Origin: Oasisia sp. SBJ-2009
Taxonomy: Eukaryota > Annelida > Polychaeta > Sabellida > Siboglinidae
DNA length: 64,000 bases
Reading direction: 5' to 3'
NCBI GenBank assembly: GCA_964017155.1
Contig: OZ024862.1
Span: 27,084,933-27,148,932 of the forward strand
Position numbers and translations under genes: made by a program
The notes under the pieces: generated by a model
Told to the model about the DNA's origin: nothing
What the model saw: only the letters and a program-made list of their open reading frames with translations
Databases searched by the model: none
Part shown: piece after piece, positions 1-11,879 of the stretch
Numbering within the stretch: position 1 is the stretch's first letter
How the letters are laid out: the number at the start of each line of letters is the position of its first letter

Positions 1-1955
1 ACTTAATGACAATTAAACGTGCCCAGTTTAAACGCAACAAAAGACATTGCGAAAAAAATGCTGAATCTCTTAAAGCGGAGCGACTAGCTTCCAATCTGAG
101 CAGCCATGATTTAAAAAACTTTTGGAAGGGCATCAAACAAGCAAACAATGCCAGGTTACCTAACCCCAGTAATGTTGGAGGTGCCTGTGGTGCTGAAAAC
201 GTCAGAAATATGTGGCTTCAACATTACCAATCACTGCTTAACTCTGTACCCGAGTCTACTGTTCACATTCATAAGATTGACATGTATTGTAGCAATATTC
301 AACTTAGCGACAATATGGTTGTTAAAGTTAAAGAACTACAAGAATTAATAATTGCTATGCCTGTTGGTAAAGCCTGTGGCTATGACCATATCAGTAATGA
401 ACATTTTAAGTATGCTAACGAAAAACTACATATTCTTATGTCTTTGTTGTATAGCAGTCTGTTAATACATGGTTTTTTACCTGATACTATGATGACAACA
501 ATCATAGCTCCTATCATTAAAAATAAATCTGGTGATTTGTCAGACAATAATAACTATAGACCCATTGCCCTTGCCACAGTAGCTAGCAAACTATTTGAAT
601 CATTAATATTATCCAGGGCTATCCCATTTCTCATTACATGTGACAATCAATTTGGATTTAAAAAGCATCACTCTACTGAGATGCTCATATTTCTGTTAAA
701 AGAACTTTTTCGAAACTATATTGCTAATGGGTCTTCTATGTATGTTACTATGTTGGATGCCTCCAAAGCCTTCGACAAAGTTAACCACAGCAAGCTATTT
801 GGTAAATTAATTGATCGTGGCTGTCCAGCTTTTATTGTACGCATTCTATACCACTGGTACGGTACCCAACAATTTACCATCAGATGGTGTCAGGGATTTT
901 CTAGCTTTTTTACTGTTTCCAATGGTGTTAAACAGGGTGGAATCCTTTCCCCCCATCTTTTCAATGTGTACATGGACGACTTAAGCGTTAATCTAAACAA
1001 ATTATATATTGGTTGTCTTTATGCTGGCACCTTAATCAACCACTTGATGTATGCTGATGACCTCTGTATTTTTTCTCCCAGTGTTGCTGGTTTGAGAAAA
1101 CTTACTGATTGTTGTGCCAAGTATGGCGAATTGTTCAATATTACTTATAATGCCAAGAAGTCCTTTTGTATGGTTATTGACAACCAATCCCAGGACAGGA
1201 AACATTTTCATTGTATCCATCTCGATAACCATCCATTACCTTATACTACAAAATGTAAATATCTTGGTCATATAATCAACAATAACCTGACTGATGATGA
1301 CGACATAGCCAGACAAAAAAGATGCCTTTATGCCCAAGCCAATGTATTAGCTCGAAAATTTTGTCTTTGTAATATTTCTACAAAAATTATTTTATTTCAA
1401 GCATACTGTGCTCCTATGTATACTTCTAGTCTTTGGTGCACATTCAAAAAATATAGCCTCAAAAGCATTACTGTCGCATACAATAATAGCCTCAGAATTT
1501 TACTAAACTTACCCCCAAGATGTAGTGCAAGTTTTATGTTTGCCACCAACTATATTAAATCCTTCAATGAACGCATTCGTTCATCAATATTCAGTCTTTT
1601 ATGTCGTCTTCATCAGTCAGATAATATCCTTTTTATTAATTACCTTCATACCGACATTCATTTTAAGAGCCATTTGTACTCATACTGGAGGTCTTTATTG
1701 TACACATGTCATTAGTATTGTATTTATTTTTTAATCATTTTAAATTTTATTTTATATTTATTTTTACAACTTATTTAATTCATTTCCTCATATATTTAGA
1801 CATAACTTTTTAAATTTTACACTTATATTTTTACGTTGATCTCATTGCTTTGATTGTATTATATGTATTGTACTTTTTTTTTTTTTAATTGTATTTTATG
1901 TATACGTATATGGACGTCTTGTCTGAAATAAACCTTATTATTATTATTATTATAT
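1..1955 (+). mobile_element. Non-LTR retrotransposon (LINE), 3' part with reverse transcriptase
   Basis: An open frame at 6-1715 encodes a reverse transcriptase. Visible motifs are the motif A block with DASKAFDKVNHSKLF, motif B NGVKQGGILSPHLFN and the catalytic YADD box (LMYADDLCIF), followed by a thumb-like region with KYLGHIINN. The frame is already open at the window edge, so the endonuclease part and true start lie outside or are truncated. A non-coding tail follows, and the element ends in a TTA/ATT microsatellite at about 1935-1953 just after an AATAAA-like stretch, the 3' end style of CR1/L2-like elements. The RT frame has no internal stop, so this copy is fairly young. The clade assignment is from memory of motif style, not a search. 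It lies downstream of the last visible exon of the minus-strand CXorf38-like gene. Confidence 0.9.
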
Positions 1956-2040
1956 GTACAGTATATGAATAACAGCTTAATTTTGAATACTTTTAATAGT
2001 ATAGTATTATCTGATAAAATATTATCCATATTTTTGTTTT

Positions 2041-2215
2041 TTATTTCCTAGTTGGTCTGAGAGATAATCACCATTTCTATTGTATTCTTTGGTAAGGCCG
2101 CCCTGATGGCAACATTGGCAAGACATTAATTAATATTCCAAGCGGATGTGAGGGGCTAAACCGTGCTGCCACCTCACGGGCCCTGGTTAGTCGAGGCCAG
2201 ATACCATATTAAACA
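2041..2215. repeat. Copy of a dispersed repeat family (CCACCTCACGG family)
   Basis: The stretch starting TTTATTTCCTAGTTGGTCTG and running to GCTGCCACCTCACGGGCC resembles the repeats at 12.3-13.2 kb (TTGGCCTGAGAGCCAATCAG, then GCTGCCACCTCACGG). It sits between the LINE end and the last recognised exon of the CXorf38-like gene. No coding frame is evident in it. Confidence 0.6.
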
Positions 2216-2245
2216 ATCTGACTATATGAGACCTATACACATTAC

Positions 2246-2359
2246 CTTCTACATTTGGCTGTCCATAGATAATGGCCTCTGCCTTAGTGACACGGCTTGC
2301 CAGCTGTGTATTTTCTTCCTCCAGAATGTCATCTTTTTGTTTCATTGCTGCCAGTTCTT
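2246..2359 (-). CDS. CXorf38-like gene, last visible exon
   Basis: The acceptor is TGTGTAG and the donor GTAGAAG|GTAATG. It encodes [18 protein letters not shown] and then [12 protein letters not shown], the end of the coiled coil. Read-through past the donor meets a stop at 2187. No next exon is visible down to the LINE, so the 3' end is either outside the window, lost, or uses this read-through. Confidence 0.75.
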
Positions 2360-4667
2360 CTACACACACAAAAAAAACATTTCCGTGAGCGGAGAATGTG
2401 TATGAATGAAACATGTTATTAGATTCAGTATATAATGTTATTGTAAGCAGTGTTTTTTGAAGAAAAAACACCTGACCCTCAGCAAAAGCCAGTAATTGTA
2501 ATAATGAAATTAGTTTCTTCACTTTGCTATAATTATTCGTGCAATAGTTACTTGTCCCCAGAAAATATATCGATATAAAACTGCTAGCAGTCATTGAACC
2601 ACATAATAATTATGTGGGCCTGAAAGGGTTAACTGGCCGACTGTAATTGATATACAGATAATTGCTACAGGTCTGGAAGGGTTTATAAATGTTCTTTGAC
2701 ATGTGCAGGTTCCGAAGTTGTCTTTCGTGCCTGCCTAGCAATATACGCTCACAATATCAGTTTGTGATGATAGAGCATCACTAATTATGTTACACTTGAC
2801 TGCACTTGCCAGGATTTGCATACTTTGGCATAAGCAAAAATTTGCTCTGTTTTTTGTTGAAATGAAATACATGCAGTAGAAATAATAGAACAGTATATGA
2901 TTACGGATTGTTTGACATTTAAAAAATCCATGTAAGTGCCTCAATTTGTGTATTAATCATGGTAACATATTATTTATAAAAAAACATTATTTAGTGCACA
3001 TCATTCCTGCGTACATTTTATTACAAATATTATGTATTATTAATAATCTGTAACACTAAAAACAAATCATAAAATAACTCATCAGAGTTTCTAGCTTGGA
3101 CATGGCCTGTTTTATCCTCGTAAATATTTGGTTCTGTTTGCCAGATGTCGGTTTTATCCAACAATAAAAACTGTGTTTAAAGTTAACAGTCAATGCGTCG
3201 TTCACTGCACCTGCACAAGTCTTCATTACAATCGGGATGTTTAAGTAATCACTCCCGTGACAACAATCTCAAAGTGATTCGCAAAAAACATTTATTTATA
3301 GATAACACTTAAGTTATGCATACATGAACAAGATATAAAGATAACAGAGAAAATACAATTATAGACAATTATCATGCTATGATGCATTATATTTCAAATG
3401 TACATGAACTAACAAAGAATTCCTTGTAATGTAAGTCAACTAAGCATATGGATCAGATGTTGTTGCTAGTGATGTGACATATGATACTAGCATATTTGTA
3501 GGCATCCCGTTACTGTTTTATTGTTTATTGTAATTCACTCATACGAGCTATTCAAGCAATGTGTTTGTGCAAATTTGATTACGTATGTATGGTGGAGATT
3601 TAGAAATGTTTGTTTTTGTTTAGCTGACATGATTATCCTGTTGATTTTGGAAGAGTTAGCAGGCAAAACCAACTACATTGTTGTTGGTGTAGCTTGTTTC
3701 TACTAAGGTCTAAGCTTTACTGAATAACGTTTTCTTAAAATCTAAGCATGTCTTTTCATTGCGAAATGTATATTTTAATTAGTACCAGTTATTTAATTAA
3801 ATGGTGTGCAATTCAGGTGTGTTAACCAATGCATACCATTGATTCGAATGTGAATGTGAATGCATAACTTTATTTTTTCTTCACTGCTAATGCCCACTAT
3901 AAATACGAATGCATTGAAATGTTCCAACGTTTGTCTGTGTCGTGTGTTGAACTGTAGGCCTACATAATTAATGTATGTATTTTTAGCATGAAATATAAAA
4001 GCTGAATGTTACATATTTTTTAATAACAATACTATTTTTCTATAGCGCTAATTCCTGCATGATGGATCAATGCGCCGTACAAGAAATAAAATAAATGTAT
4101 ATTAATGACTATGGATAGATAAACTGGGCCTAGTATCCCCGAAGTCCACTTGATTATATTGTGTGTTGGTAATTTATGATTTAAATGTGTTTGGTTAATC
4201 ACTTGTCTCTTCACAACAATCATATACTTTCATTGTGGTAAATGGTGTACTTTTCTTTGGTTATTTATACGAAATGACCAGAAACAAAAATTCTCGTTTT
4301 ATAAATCATTGTGAAATGTATTTAGAGTTGTTGAATACATGTTCCACGTTTTTCACCTCTAAATATAACTGATATAGCATTACAATAGTTACAATACCTC
4401 GTGCTTCTTGGTCTTTCTTCTCTTGTTTTGCCACCCGACCTTCCAGTTCATTGCCTTGTTCTATAGAGAAACAGACAAGCCATTGTGGAGATGTTTCTAG
4501 AGAGTGCCCAGTATCTCAAGTTGCCAATACACACATTACGATTGCATACTAACAGTGTGAGTCAGCAGTGTTTGAACTGACTGTCACAGCAGTACAAAAC
4601 AGGTCAAGGTCACAGAGTGACGTTAATTATCAGGGACGTCAATGGGAATGTTTCCATAGGAGGAGAC

Positions 4668-4698
<31 letters not shown>

Positions 4699-4705
4699 TA
4701 TATAC

Positions 4706-4754
<49 letters not shown>

Positions 4755-4873
4755 TATTATGTTCATATATATATATTATATATATATTACATAATATATA
4801 TATATATATTATATGTATATATATAATATATATGGTAATACCTAATATATATTCACATCTGGCAACATTCTCT

Positions 4874-4920
<47 letters not shown>

Positions 4921-6194
4921 CAAGTATGTATATTGTATATTATATGGAAAACTTCCCTCCAATATATCACCTGAGGTAGCGGTTCTGGACCTCATCTACA
5001 AGACCCCCTGTGTCCAATACAAAACTGCGGGGACCTCATACGATATGACATACATTACAATAATACATGTTTGCAATTTTGAGTGCTATTACGTTTGTAA
5101 AATATTCATTCAACTCTAGAGACCCATAACGCTGTCGTTCTCTGGTGCCCGAGGTGGCGGGGTTACCCGGTTAAGAGCCAATGATCTGCAGAATATATCT
5201 GATGTGAATCAACTATTTTTATCTTTCACTAATCTACACTATGACAATGTTCACACTTCAAGTTAGGCAGGCTAAAACTGCAGAGGAGCATTAACTTACT
5301 TTTTAACTTTTCCATTTTTTTCTCTAGATCCTCCAGGCTCGTTACCATGTCTTTGAACGTTTTGTTGAGATCTTCCTGTTTACTGATGAAGTCACGAACT
5401 GTTTGTAGCTGAATAAAATATAAAATCAGCATCGACCATTATTGTGTGCATATGTGCATATGGACACACTATTAGAAAAGACAAGTTTAAGACAATTAAT
5501 TAACGTGACTAAAATCATTTACATAATATATCAGAACATATGAGCTGTGGCCATTTGCATATGATTCAACATAGAGGTTAGGTATGTCAGCAAAAATACA
5601 AGTACTTTAAACAAACTTATCAATTAGTAGTACACTATGCTTGACAGGTAATGTAAATGTCTATGTATATATCAGTTGTAATATTCAACATAATTCAGGT
5701 GCCAATTCTTAATAATTTATCAAATGTGTAATATTAACGTTATATTATAATCTGGATGTTTATTCCAAGTGGTGCACCACATAAACAAACAGGTACATTA
5801 AATAGGTTAGGCATGCATTGTTCTGTATCCTAAATACTCAGATTACACTGTTAAATCACTGGTACATACTTGAAATGTACTTGCTGCAATTATAATAGGC
5901 CAAGTATTTTTTTATATTTAATTACATATTAGTAAAAAACAAGTACTTAAACAGTACTTAATTCCAAGTATATGTACTTGTTCTAACATTAATAGATAGT
6001 CATTTCATTTCCATATTAATCGTATTTCTTGCAGTGATTAATGTGAAAGAAAACAGGCTGGACATGTCTGGATGTGAGGGAGATACAGGTGCCAGTCAGC
6101 ATCTTTATGGAAACATTCAGTTGATCGCATAATAATGTATGTAGTACATGCTTGCATTGCTTGTTAACATAACTGCAGGTGAAATGGAGAAAAG

Positions 6195-6260
<66 letters not shown>

Positions 6261-9003
6261 CATACACACACATACATACTTTTCTCCATTTCAGCTGCCG
6301 TTTTGTTAACAAGCAATGGATCCATAAATACCTCCTTTTGAGTAAGTGATGGCATACTTCTGATCGCTTGAAATTTCGTGTCCCACATGGCCCGTTCATG
6401 TTGAAGGACCTGCTTGTCACTGATTTCTAGAGGACATTTATGTATCTGTGGTGAAATAAAAAGGCACCATGTACTACTACCGCTACCGCTACCGCTACCG
6501 CTACCGCTACCGCTACCGCTACCGCTACCGCTACCGCTACCGCTACCGCTACCGCTACCGCTACCGCTACCGCTACCGCTACCGCTACCACTACCACTAC
6601 CTCTACCACTACCACTACTACTACCACTACTATGAGTAATAATATAAAAATAGCAATCATTTTATATTACAAATATGGGTTATTGGCAGGCCTATGACTT
6701 TTCTGTCTTAGAATAGTCCTATAATCGCTCCCAAAGAGATGACGCAAGGACACTTTTATGTAACTATAAGAACAATATATGCATCTCTAAATCAACGAAG
6801 TTTTCACTATGATTACTACAATCTATTAGACAAATAAAAGCAAAACATTATTTTGTTATAGTCTGCAATGCATTGTACGTTATAATCTTACTTTATTCCA
6901 TTTCGTTGGGTATGGGTTACCTGCTGAAGCACTTCAATGGCTTCCTTGGCTTTCTTATCTCTCAGGAGCTGTGTTGGATCTTGCAGCAATGTCGTCATAT
7001 CGTTGATGTAATCGTCCAGCTCAGTGTCACACAGCTTGAAGTCAGCCGAGTGAAACACTTTGTTTCGTATCTCTCTCACCTGTAAAACATAACCGTGGGA
7101 AACAGAGAGGACATCATAAAAACTGTGAAAGCGTTCTGGGCCCAGTTTCACAAAGTCATGCAATTATGCGGTCTACTGGTCGCAGCTAACAGCAAATAGT
7201 CAATGCAGCTTATGGCCGGTTTCATGAGACCAATTTAGCATTCGTGTCACTAAATTGACGTAGAACTGACCTAATTAGGTCACTGTGGGGAATCCCTGTA
7301 TTTGTGCTGTGTCTGAACAACCTTTTTCTTTCTAGCTTACGCCTTTGTCGTTCGCATAGTAAACGGGAAGCTATGATGAATGTAAAGGACATCCAGTGTA
7401 AATATTATAAATAATTATGTTGCGAGTGGGCGTGTCAGGAGCACACCATACATATTTCAACTTCGGGAGCATACCATAGATATTTAAACTAGCATAAAGT
7501 TACGCCTACTAAATACATGGTGCATCTAAGTGCAACTGTGGAGCAGACTCATGAAATGCAACTACCGTAATTCTACGATGTTTTAGGCTTTCGACAGGTT
7601 ATCGTTCGCTATGACGTCTTAAGTACGCTCCATGAAACTGGGTCCTGAAGTCCATCTTGACAAGATGTGTCATTGATTGAATCTAATGCTACATCACACT
7701 GCGGTCAAATACTATGGCACATACTTTCAGTCAACACACTAACAACCAATGTTAACCATAGCCGAAAAGAAAGACACAGAACGTTGAACACGAAAGGGCA
7801 CTGTGGGGTGGGTGGTTACCTTTGGTTACCTTGGCAGTACACATGTAGTGCTAACACAGCTCTTTTTTAAACTGGATGTTTTAGTCATAAATTGAACATG
7901 TTGCATGGTGAAACTTCCAATTTGCAAACATTTGTCACAAGCTTTATCAAGTAACCAAACACAAGTTGGCGGGCGATATATAATAGCATTAAGAACATAG
8001 TATTAAATTAGAAATTTAAATGTTAAAATGAAATGAGGACAGTCCTGTTTTTTGTAATGATATACACTAATCTGACCACAGTTTATTTAACCATTTATAC
8101 AATTACAAACGATGTTATTTTTTAATCACAATCCAGTGCACTGTTTTTCATCACGACAATAAAGTGATAATATCAACAAACCAAGACTATTCAGACACTT
8201 ACGTTCTTAAATGATTCCATTCTGGAGACGCAGTTGGATAACAACTTACAGTTGATCACCAACTGCAACAGACCTTTGGGGTCTGTAACTGATGGTGCCG
8301 TCGTAGTGTCCTGACCAGGTCCCATGAAGACCTTTGCTAATTCCCAGTAATTTGTCTCCCACATCTCCACCTTAACATTGTTCATACATGGAGTTGCTGG
8401 TGGATTAAGTTGCTTGAGGATATCTTTTTTCCAACCATGCTGTCGCTTTGTACAAACTCCGCACAGTTTCTCCTCCCTGTTCAATAAAAACAAAATTTTC
8501 TTTGCATTATTGTATTGTGTATCTATTAAGACGAGGGTGCCAGCCCCTAGGTTTCATGTTTTCATTTAATACTATGTTCTTATAACTACAACATGCCTGC
8601 TAATTTTTGATTAGTTACTTTATCATGCTTGGAACAAAGACTGTTGCAATTTCATGTTCAAAACAAAACATCCAGTTTTAAGACAAATTTGATTGGCAAT
8701 AATATGGGGGTGAGCAAAGATAATGGTAATACCCTATGATGTTTCACTTTCCATGTTCGAGAAGCAGACTTCTCCATTACAAATTACTGCTCGGCCAATT
8801 CTGGGCCGAGGAGCCTTATAAAGTCCACCACCTGTCCAGCCATATTTCTACCCGTCCACATTGGTTTTTACCCGTCCAAATGACAGGTGGACGGGTCTCT
8901 GCATATAGCTACGCCACACACACACACACCACACACACACCACACACACCACAAACGCACGCACACACACAAACACACACACAAACACACACACACACAC
9001 ATA

Positions 9004-9059
<56 letters not shown>

Positions 9060-11879
9060 CCCACACACACACACAATGTTGTCATCAAGCAGTTACCTTC
9101 TACCTACCGACAATTGACTCTGCAATGCCTCCATGGAAATTTCTTATGCAGATCTTGATGATATTGTCTGATGGGGCCTTCACAGAAGTCATAGATGCCT
9201 TCAGCAGTACACAGCAATGCCTGGCCAGCCTTGACCCAGTTGACATAGCCGGGGTCTTGGAACCTGTCTAGCACCGCCATTGTGTCTTCTAGCGCTGCAT
9301 AACACCTACAAAATGTACCCACTTAGGACTTGGCATCTCTGACTATTTACAGTTACAACCATGGTTTCTGCTGATGCAGCAGTAACTGTACAAAACAATA
9401 ATCAATCAAACTGATGTTTCTACTGATGTAGTATTAATACCTGCCAAATACATTGTGTCTTCCCAGTTAAAATGGACCATGGTTGACCTTGACCTATTGT
9501 GGTCATATGACTATGGTCAACCATGGTCAAAATGACTACAGTCCACCATGGTAGTTGACGGTCAACAACGGTAAATTGATGATTGATTATGGTAGTTGAT
9601 GATCGACCATGGTACTTGATGGTTGTCCATGGTAGTTGATGTTTGAATATGGTAATTGACGGGTGGTTAACCATTGTAGTTGATTTTTGACCTTGGTAGT
9701 TGATGAGTGACCATGGTAGTTGATGGTTGACCATGGTAGTTGATGGTTGACCATGGTAGTTGATGGCTGACCATGGTAGTTGATGGTTGACCGTGGTAGA
9801 TGCTGATTGACTATGGCAGTTGATGGGCGACCATGGTAGTTGATGGTCGACCATGGTAAATAAATGGTCGACCATAGTAGTTGATGATTGACCATGGTAG
9901 ATGGTAATTTGTGATCTTCCATGGTAGACTGGTAGTTGATGGTTGACCATGACAGATGACAATTAGCGATCATCCATAGTAGTAAATCACACATACTAAT
10001 ACACACAAGATTAGGTCCACAGGGTTCAGTTACACCTGATAACATCCAGACGTATAACTGCAACTCACCTTATATAGATGGAGTTCACCCATAAAATATC
10101 ACCCAGGTACAGTTTCATCTGAATAATTATATCACAAGGAAAATAAGTCAGTAAGCAGAATCCATGGGAAAATCCATTCCCCATGTAACACTTAATCATA
10201 CTAACCCATAAAAACCCACCCTCAACATAACACTTCCCACTAACTCAGAAACAATATATACCCCTGAAACACCCTCCCTGTGTAACACTTCACGTTAACC
10301 CTGAAACACCCCATCTAACCTTTAACACAAACCCGGGAACAGCCTACTCCGTGTAACACTTATTATAAGTTAACACTAACCAGTCAACAGCCTACTCTGT
10401 GTAACACTTATTATAAGTTAACACTAACCAGTCATGGGGTCAAATACATTGAAATGTATTTAAATACAAATACACTTGTGGGATTCAAATACAAAAACAA
10501 CTGCAAATATTTTTAAATACAAATGCATTTAAATACAATAAATATGTTGGAAAGTATTTCAAATATTTTTTTCAAATTCTTTTAAAATACTTTTCATTTT
10601 CAGGATGTATTACTATGTAGGTAAAAGAAAAGCAAAAGTTATCATATATTGAGACATGTAGTTTAATGGCATAATTAGGGTTTTGCTCATATAATGATAG
10701 GCAGACCAGTGCTAGGGAGTATTGTTACTGCTAACTACATCACAGTGACAACTGACTCAAAAACCTCCATCCACAGAGGTAATGGCCAACATACTGTATG
10801 TTGTTTGTTTGCTAAGCCAGGAAGTCGATAATAAAATGCCTATGTTGCTCTCAGAGAAGAGACACTGCTAATTACTGCTAGGATCTTGTTAGGAAGTGTG
10901 ACAGCTCAACTTCAAAGTCAGCCAGGAAACCAGAATAACCTGGTGCCAGCTTGGAGCCTGACTAAAGAACAAGGGGGATATTGACCTATATGGTCACTGT
11001 CAGGTGCTAATCCATCCTCTGGCTCTGAGCAAACAAAAGTTGTGGTCACTGCCAGGGCCATGGGGGACACCTACTGTTAAGTGTCTTCATCAGTAATTAG
11101 CACTGTTGGGTGAAGTTGCAGTGAAGGTAATCAGTTTGGCAGGCATTACATGTGATCTTGAAACAGAAATGCTGATACTGACAACGTATTTGAAAAAAGT
11201 ATTTGAAAAGTCAAATACTTTTTATTTTTTTTTAAATACAAATACTTTTAATTTCTAAGCATAAAAAATAATTACAAATACTTAAAAAAAGGATTTAAAT
11301 ATACTTTCAAATTATACAAATGTATCTGCCCTCGTATTTGATGTCCAGCTAACCCTAAAACACACTACCTCACGTAAGACTAAACACTAACCCTGAAACA
11401 CCCTACCCCAATGTAAAACAGTAAAGGTAAGTTTTTACATATAGATTATAATGCAGTATATTTCACAAGGCAAATTTAAAAGGTTGGCAAAATGAAAGTA
11501 GTTTTGCTAGAAGGGCAACTTTCAGCATGCCACAATGTGGACCAATTTGATGACACTTTGACTTTGTTGGTTCACTTATTGTTGTGAACAACTAAGACTG
11601 AATCACACACACATACACACGCTGACACAGACTCACAGTCAGTGTCAGGTTACACTCAGTCTCAGACTCAGTCAGTGGCAGTGTGACAGTGCATGAGATG
11701 ATGAGTGTCATTCACTGACCCTATATGTCTATGAACGCGACTATGACAAGCATAAGTCATTATCCCCTTAATATTACTTAAACAAAGACAATGTGCGAGA
11801 CGTCTGCACTTACCTTCGACGTATTCTGATATATAAAGATTAATCTGAACTTCAAAACACAACAGTATCCATGGAACAT
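2246..11879 (-). CDS. CXorf38-like protein with HEPN-type motif and coiled coil (spliced, 3' incomplete)
   Basis: Gene model on the minus strand: exons 11814-11879 and 10069-10118 (leader, possibly coding), 9108-9305, 8203-8476, 6921-7079, 6332-6445, 5300-5408, 4398-4460 and 2246-2359. The core resembles human CXorf38 (DUF4559 family, from memory): [12 protein letters not shown] near the start, a Cys pair HCRVNC followed by CGVC (residues 53-66 counted from the Met at 9280), then WELAKVFMG, and an RN-x3-H motif (RNKVFH, residues 154-159) in [14 protein letters not shown]. That motif fits the HEPN ribonuclease-fold pattern. The last three exons encode a charged coiled coil of about 90 residues. 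All visible junctions are GT-AG and keep phase. About 335 residues are visible from the Met at 9280, against 319 in human. The final exon ends in phase 1 and no terminal exon was found before the LINE. Function of the family is poorly known. Confidence 0.85.
2360..4397. other. Intron of the CXorf38-like gene, no other feature seen
   Basis: AT-rich sequence of about 2 kb without a convincing coding frame, tandem array or mobile element. An AATAAA-like run lies near 3160-3170 on the plus strand, but nothing connects it to a transcript. Confidence 0.5.
4398..4460 (-). CDS. CXorf38-like gene, coiled-coil exon 2
   Basis: A 63-bp exon with acceptor TCTCTATAG and donor CACGAG|GTATTG, phase 1 at both ends. 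It encodes [18 protein letters not shown], continuing the coiled coil. It is too short to stand out as an open frame by itself. Confidence 0.78.
4667..4920. repeat. TA-rich microsatellite
   Basis: Runs of (TA)n interrupted by TACATA, TATTATA and unique sequence at about 4833-4875, in an intron of the CXorf38-like gene. Confidence 0.95.
5300..5408 (-). CDS. CXorf38-like gene, coiled-coil exon 1
   Basis: The acceptor is TTATTCAG and the donor TTAAAAA|GTAAGT. It encodes [18 protein letters not shown] then [13 protein letters not shown] with heptad spacing of Leu/Met, and ends in phase 1. Confidence 0.85.
6156..6318. repeat. Hairpin element with (TA)n loop beside an exon
   Basis: Arms of about 38 bp at 6158-6195 and 6278-6316 are inverted copies of each other (GAAATGGAGAAAAGT against ACTTTTCTCCATTTC, plus GTTAAC at the outer ends). 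The loop is mostly (TA)n at 6198-6256. The right arm ends about 15 bp from the exon at 6332-6445. This may be a TA-expanded MITE or a foldback repeat. Confidence 0.8.
6332..6445 (-). CDS. CXorf38-like gene, exon
   Basis: The acceptor is TTCACCACAG and the donor AAGGAG|GTATTT, 38 codons, phase 0 at both ends. It encodes a charged helical segment containing [17 protein letters not shown] hexanucleotide array lies about 27 bp upstream of the acceptor, and a TA-rich hairpin lies just downstream of the donor. Confidence 0.8.
6472..6631. repeat. Hexanucleotide array (CTACCG)n
   Basis: About twenty copies of CTACCG decay into CTACCA/CTACTA at the right end. On the transcribed minus strand it reads CGGTAG and lies directly upstream of the polypyrimidine tract for the exon at 6445, so the branch point must lie in the short space between. 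Confidence 0.97.
6921..7079 (-). CDS. CXorf38-like gene, exon with RN-x3-H motif
   Basis: The acceptor is TTTTACAG and the donor CAGCAG|GTAACC. It is 53 codons, phase 0 at both ends. It encodes [16 protein letters not shown], with Arg and His spaced as in HEPN nucleases, then a helical stretch [15 protein letters not shown]. Confidence 0.9.
7136..7647. mobile_element. MITE-like element in an intron
   Basis: The left end CTGGGCCCAGTTTCACAAAG and the reverse complement of the right end (CAGGACCCAGTTTCATGGAG) form imperfect terminal inverted repeats about 510 bp apart. There is no transposase frame inside. The target duplication is not clear, so the superfamily is unassigned. Confidence 0.5.
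8203..8476 (-). CDS. CXorf38-like gene, central exon
   Basis: The acceptor is TTGAACAG and the donor AAGAAC|GTAAGT. It encodes EEKLCGVC followed by [28 protein letters not shown] and LLQLVINC, all in the order expected for the CXorf38 family. It ends in phase 0. Confidence 0.88.
8922..9078. repeat. (CA)n microsatellite
   Basis: A CA-dominated repeat of about 150 bp with CACC, CAAACA and GCACGCA interruptions. It ends about 30 bp from the donor of the exon at 9108-9305. Confidence 0.97.
9108..9305 (-). CDS. CXorf38-like gene, exon with conserved N-terminus
   Basis: The acceptor is TTTTGTAG and the donor TGTCG|GTAGGT. From the Met at 9280-9278 it encodes [19 protein letters not shown], which aligns with the human CXorf38 start (YKNWVKAG, from memory), so this Met is the most likely ancestral start. 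It ends with HCRVNC, half of a putative zinc site. Confidence 0.85.
9478..9965. repeat. 20-bp minisatellite (CCATGGTAGTTGATGGTTGA)
   Basis: About 24 imperfect copies of a 20-bp unit centred on the palindrome CCATGG. Two long minus-strand open frames run through it (9420-9962 and 9587-10063) only because the unit contains few stops; they encode tandem peptides and are not credible genes. It lies in the intron before the exon at 9305. Confidence 0.95.
10069..10118 (-). CDS. CXorf38-like gene, leader exon
   Basis: The acceptor TTATTCAG is followed immediately by ATG, and the donor is TATAAG|GTGAGT. The exon ends in phase 2 and joins in frame with the exon at 9305. It encodes [16 protein letters not shown]. 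This N-terminal part is not seen in human CXorf38, so it may be untranslated. Confidence 0.5.
10353..10434. repeat. Short tandem duplication
   Basis: Two near-identical copies of a segment starting GTGTAACACTTATTATAAGT lie head to tail within a region of related TAACACT motifs (about 10185-10434). No coding content is visible. Confidence 0.8.
10434..11345. mobile_element. Probable non-autonomous element rich in AAATAC/GTATTT
   Basis: The left end (GGGGTCAAATACATTGAAAT) and right end (CAAATGTATCTGCCCTCGTATTTGATG) are rich in AAATAC and GTATTT motifs in opposite orientations, like the shorter element at 46575-47253. The middle (about 10620-11150) is unique sequence without a long frame. The exact ends were not fixed. 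Confidence 0.45.
11814..11879 (-). CDS. CXorf38-like gene, possible first exon (leader)
   Basis: A strong donor (GAAG|GTAAGT) lies at 11814/11813. An ATG at 11879 is in frame, phase 0, with the next exon, giving 22 residues that are not conserved in human CXorf38. It may be 5' UTR with an open frame. The upstream exon border was not determined. Confidence 0.4.
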
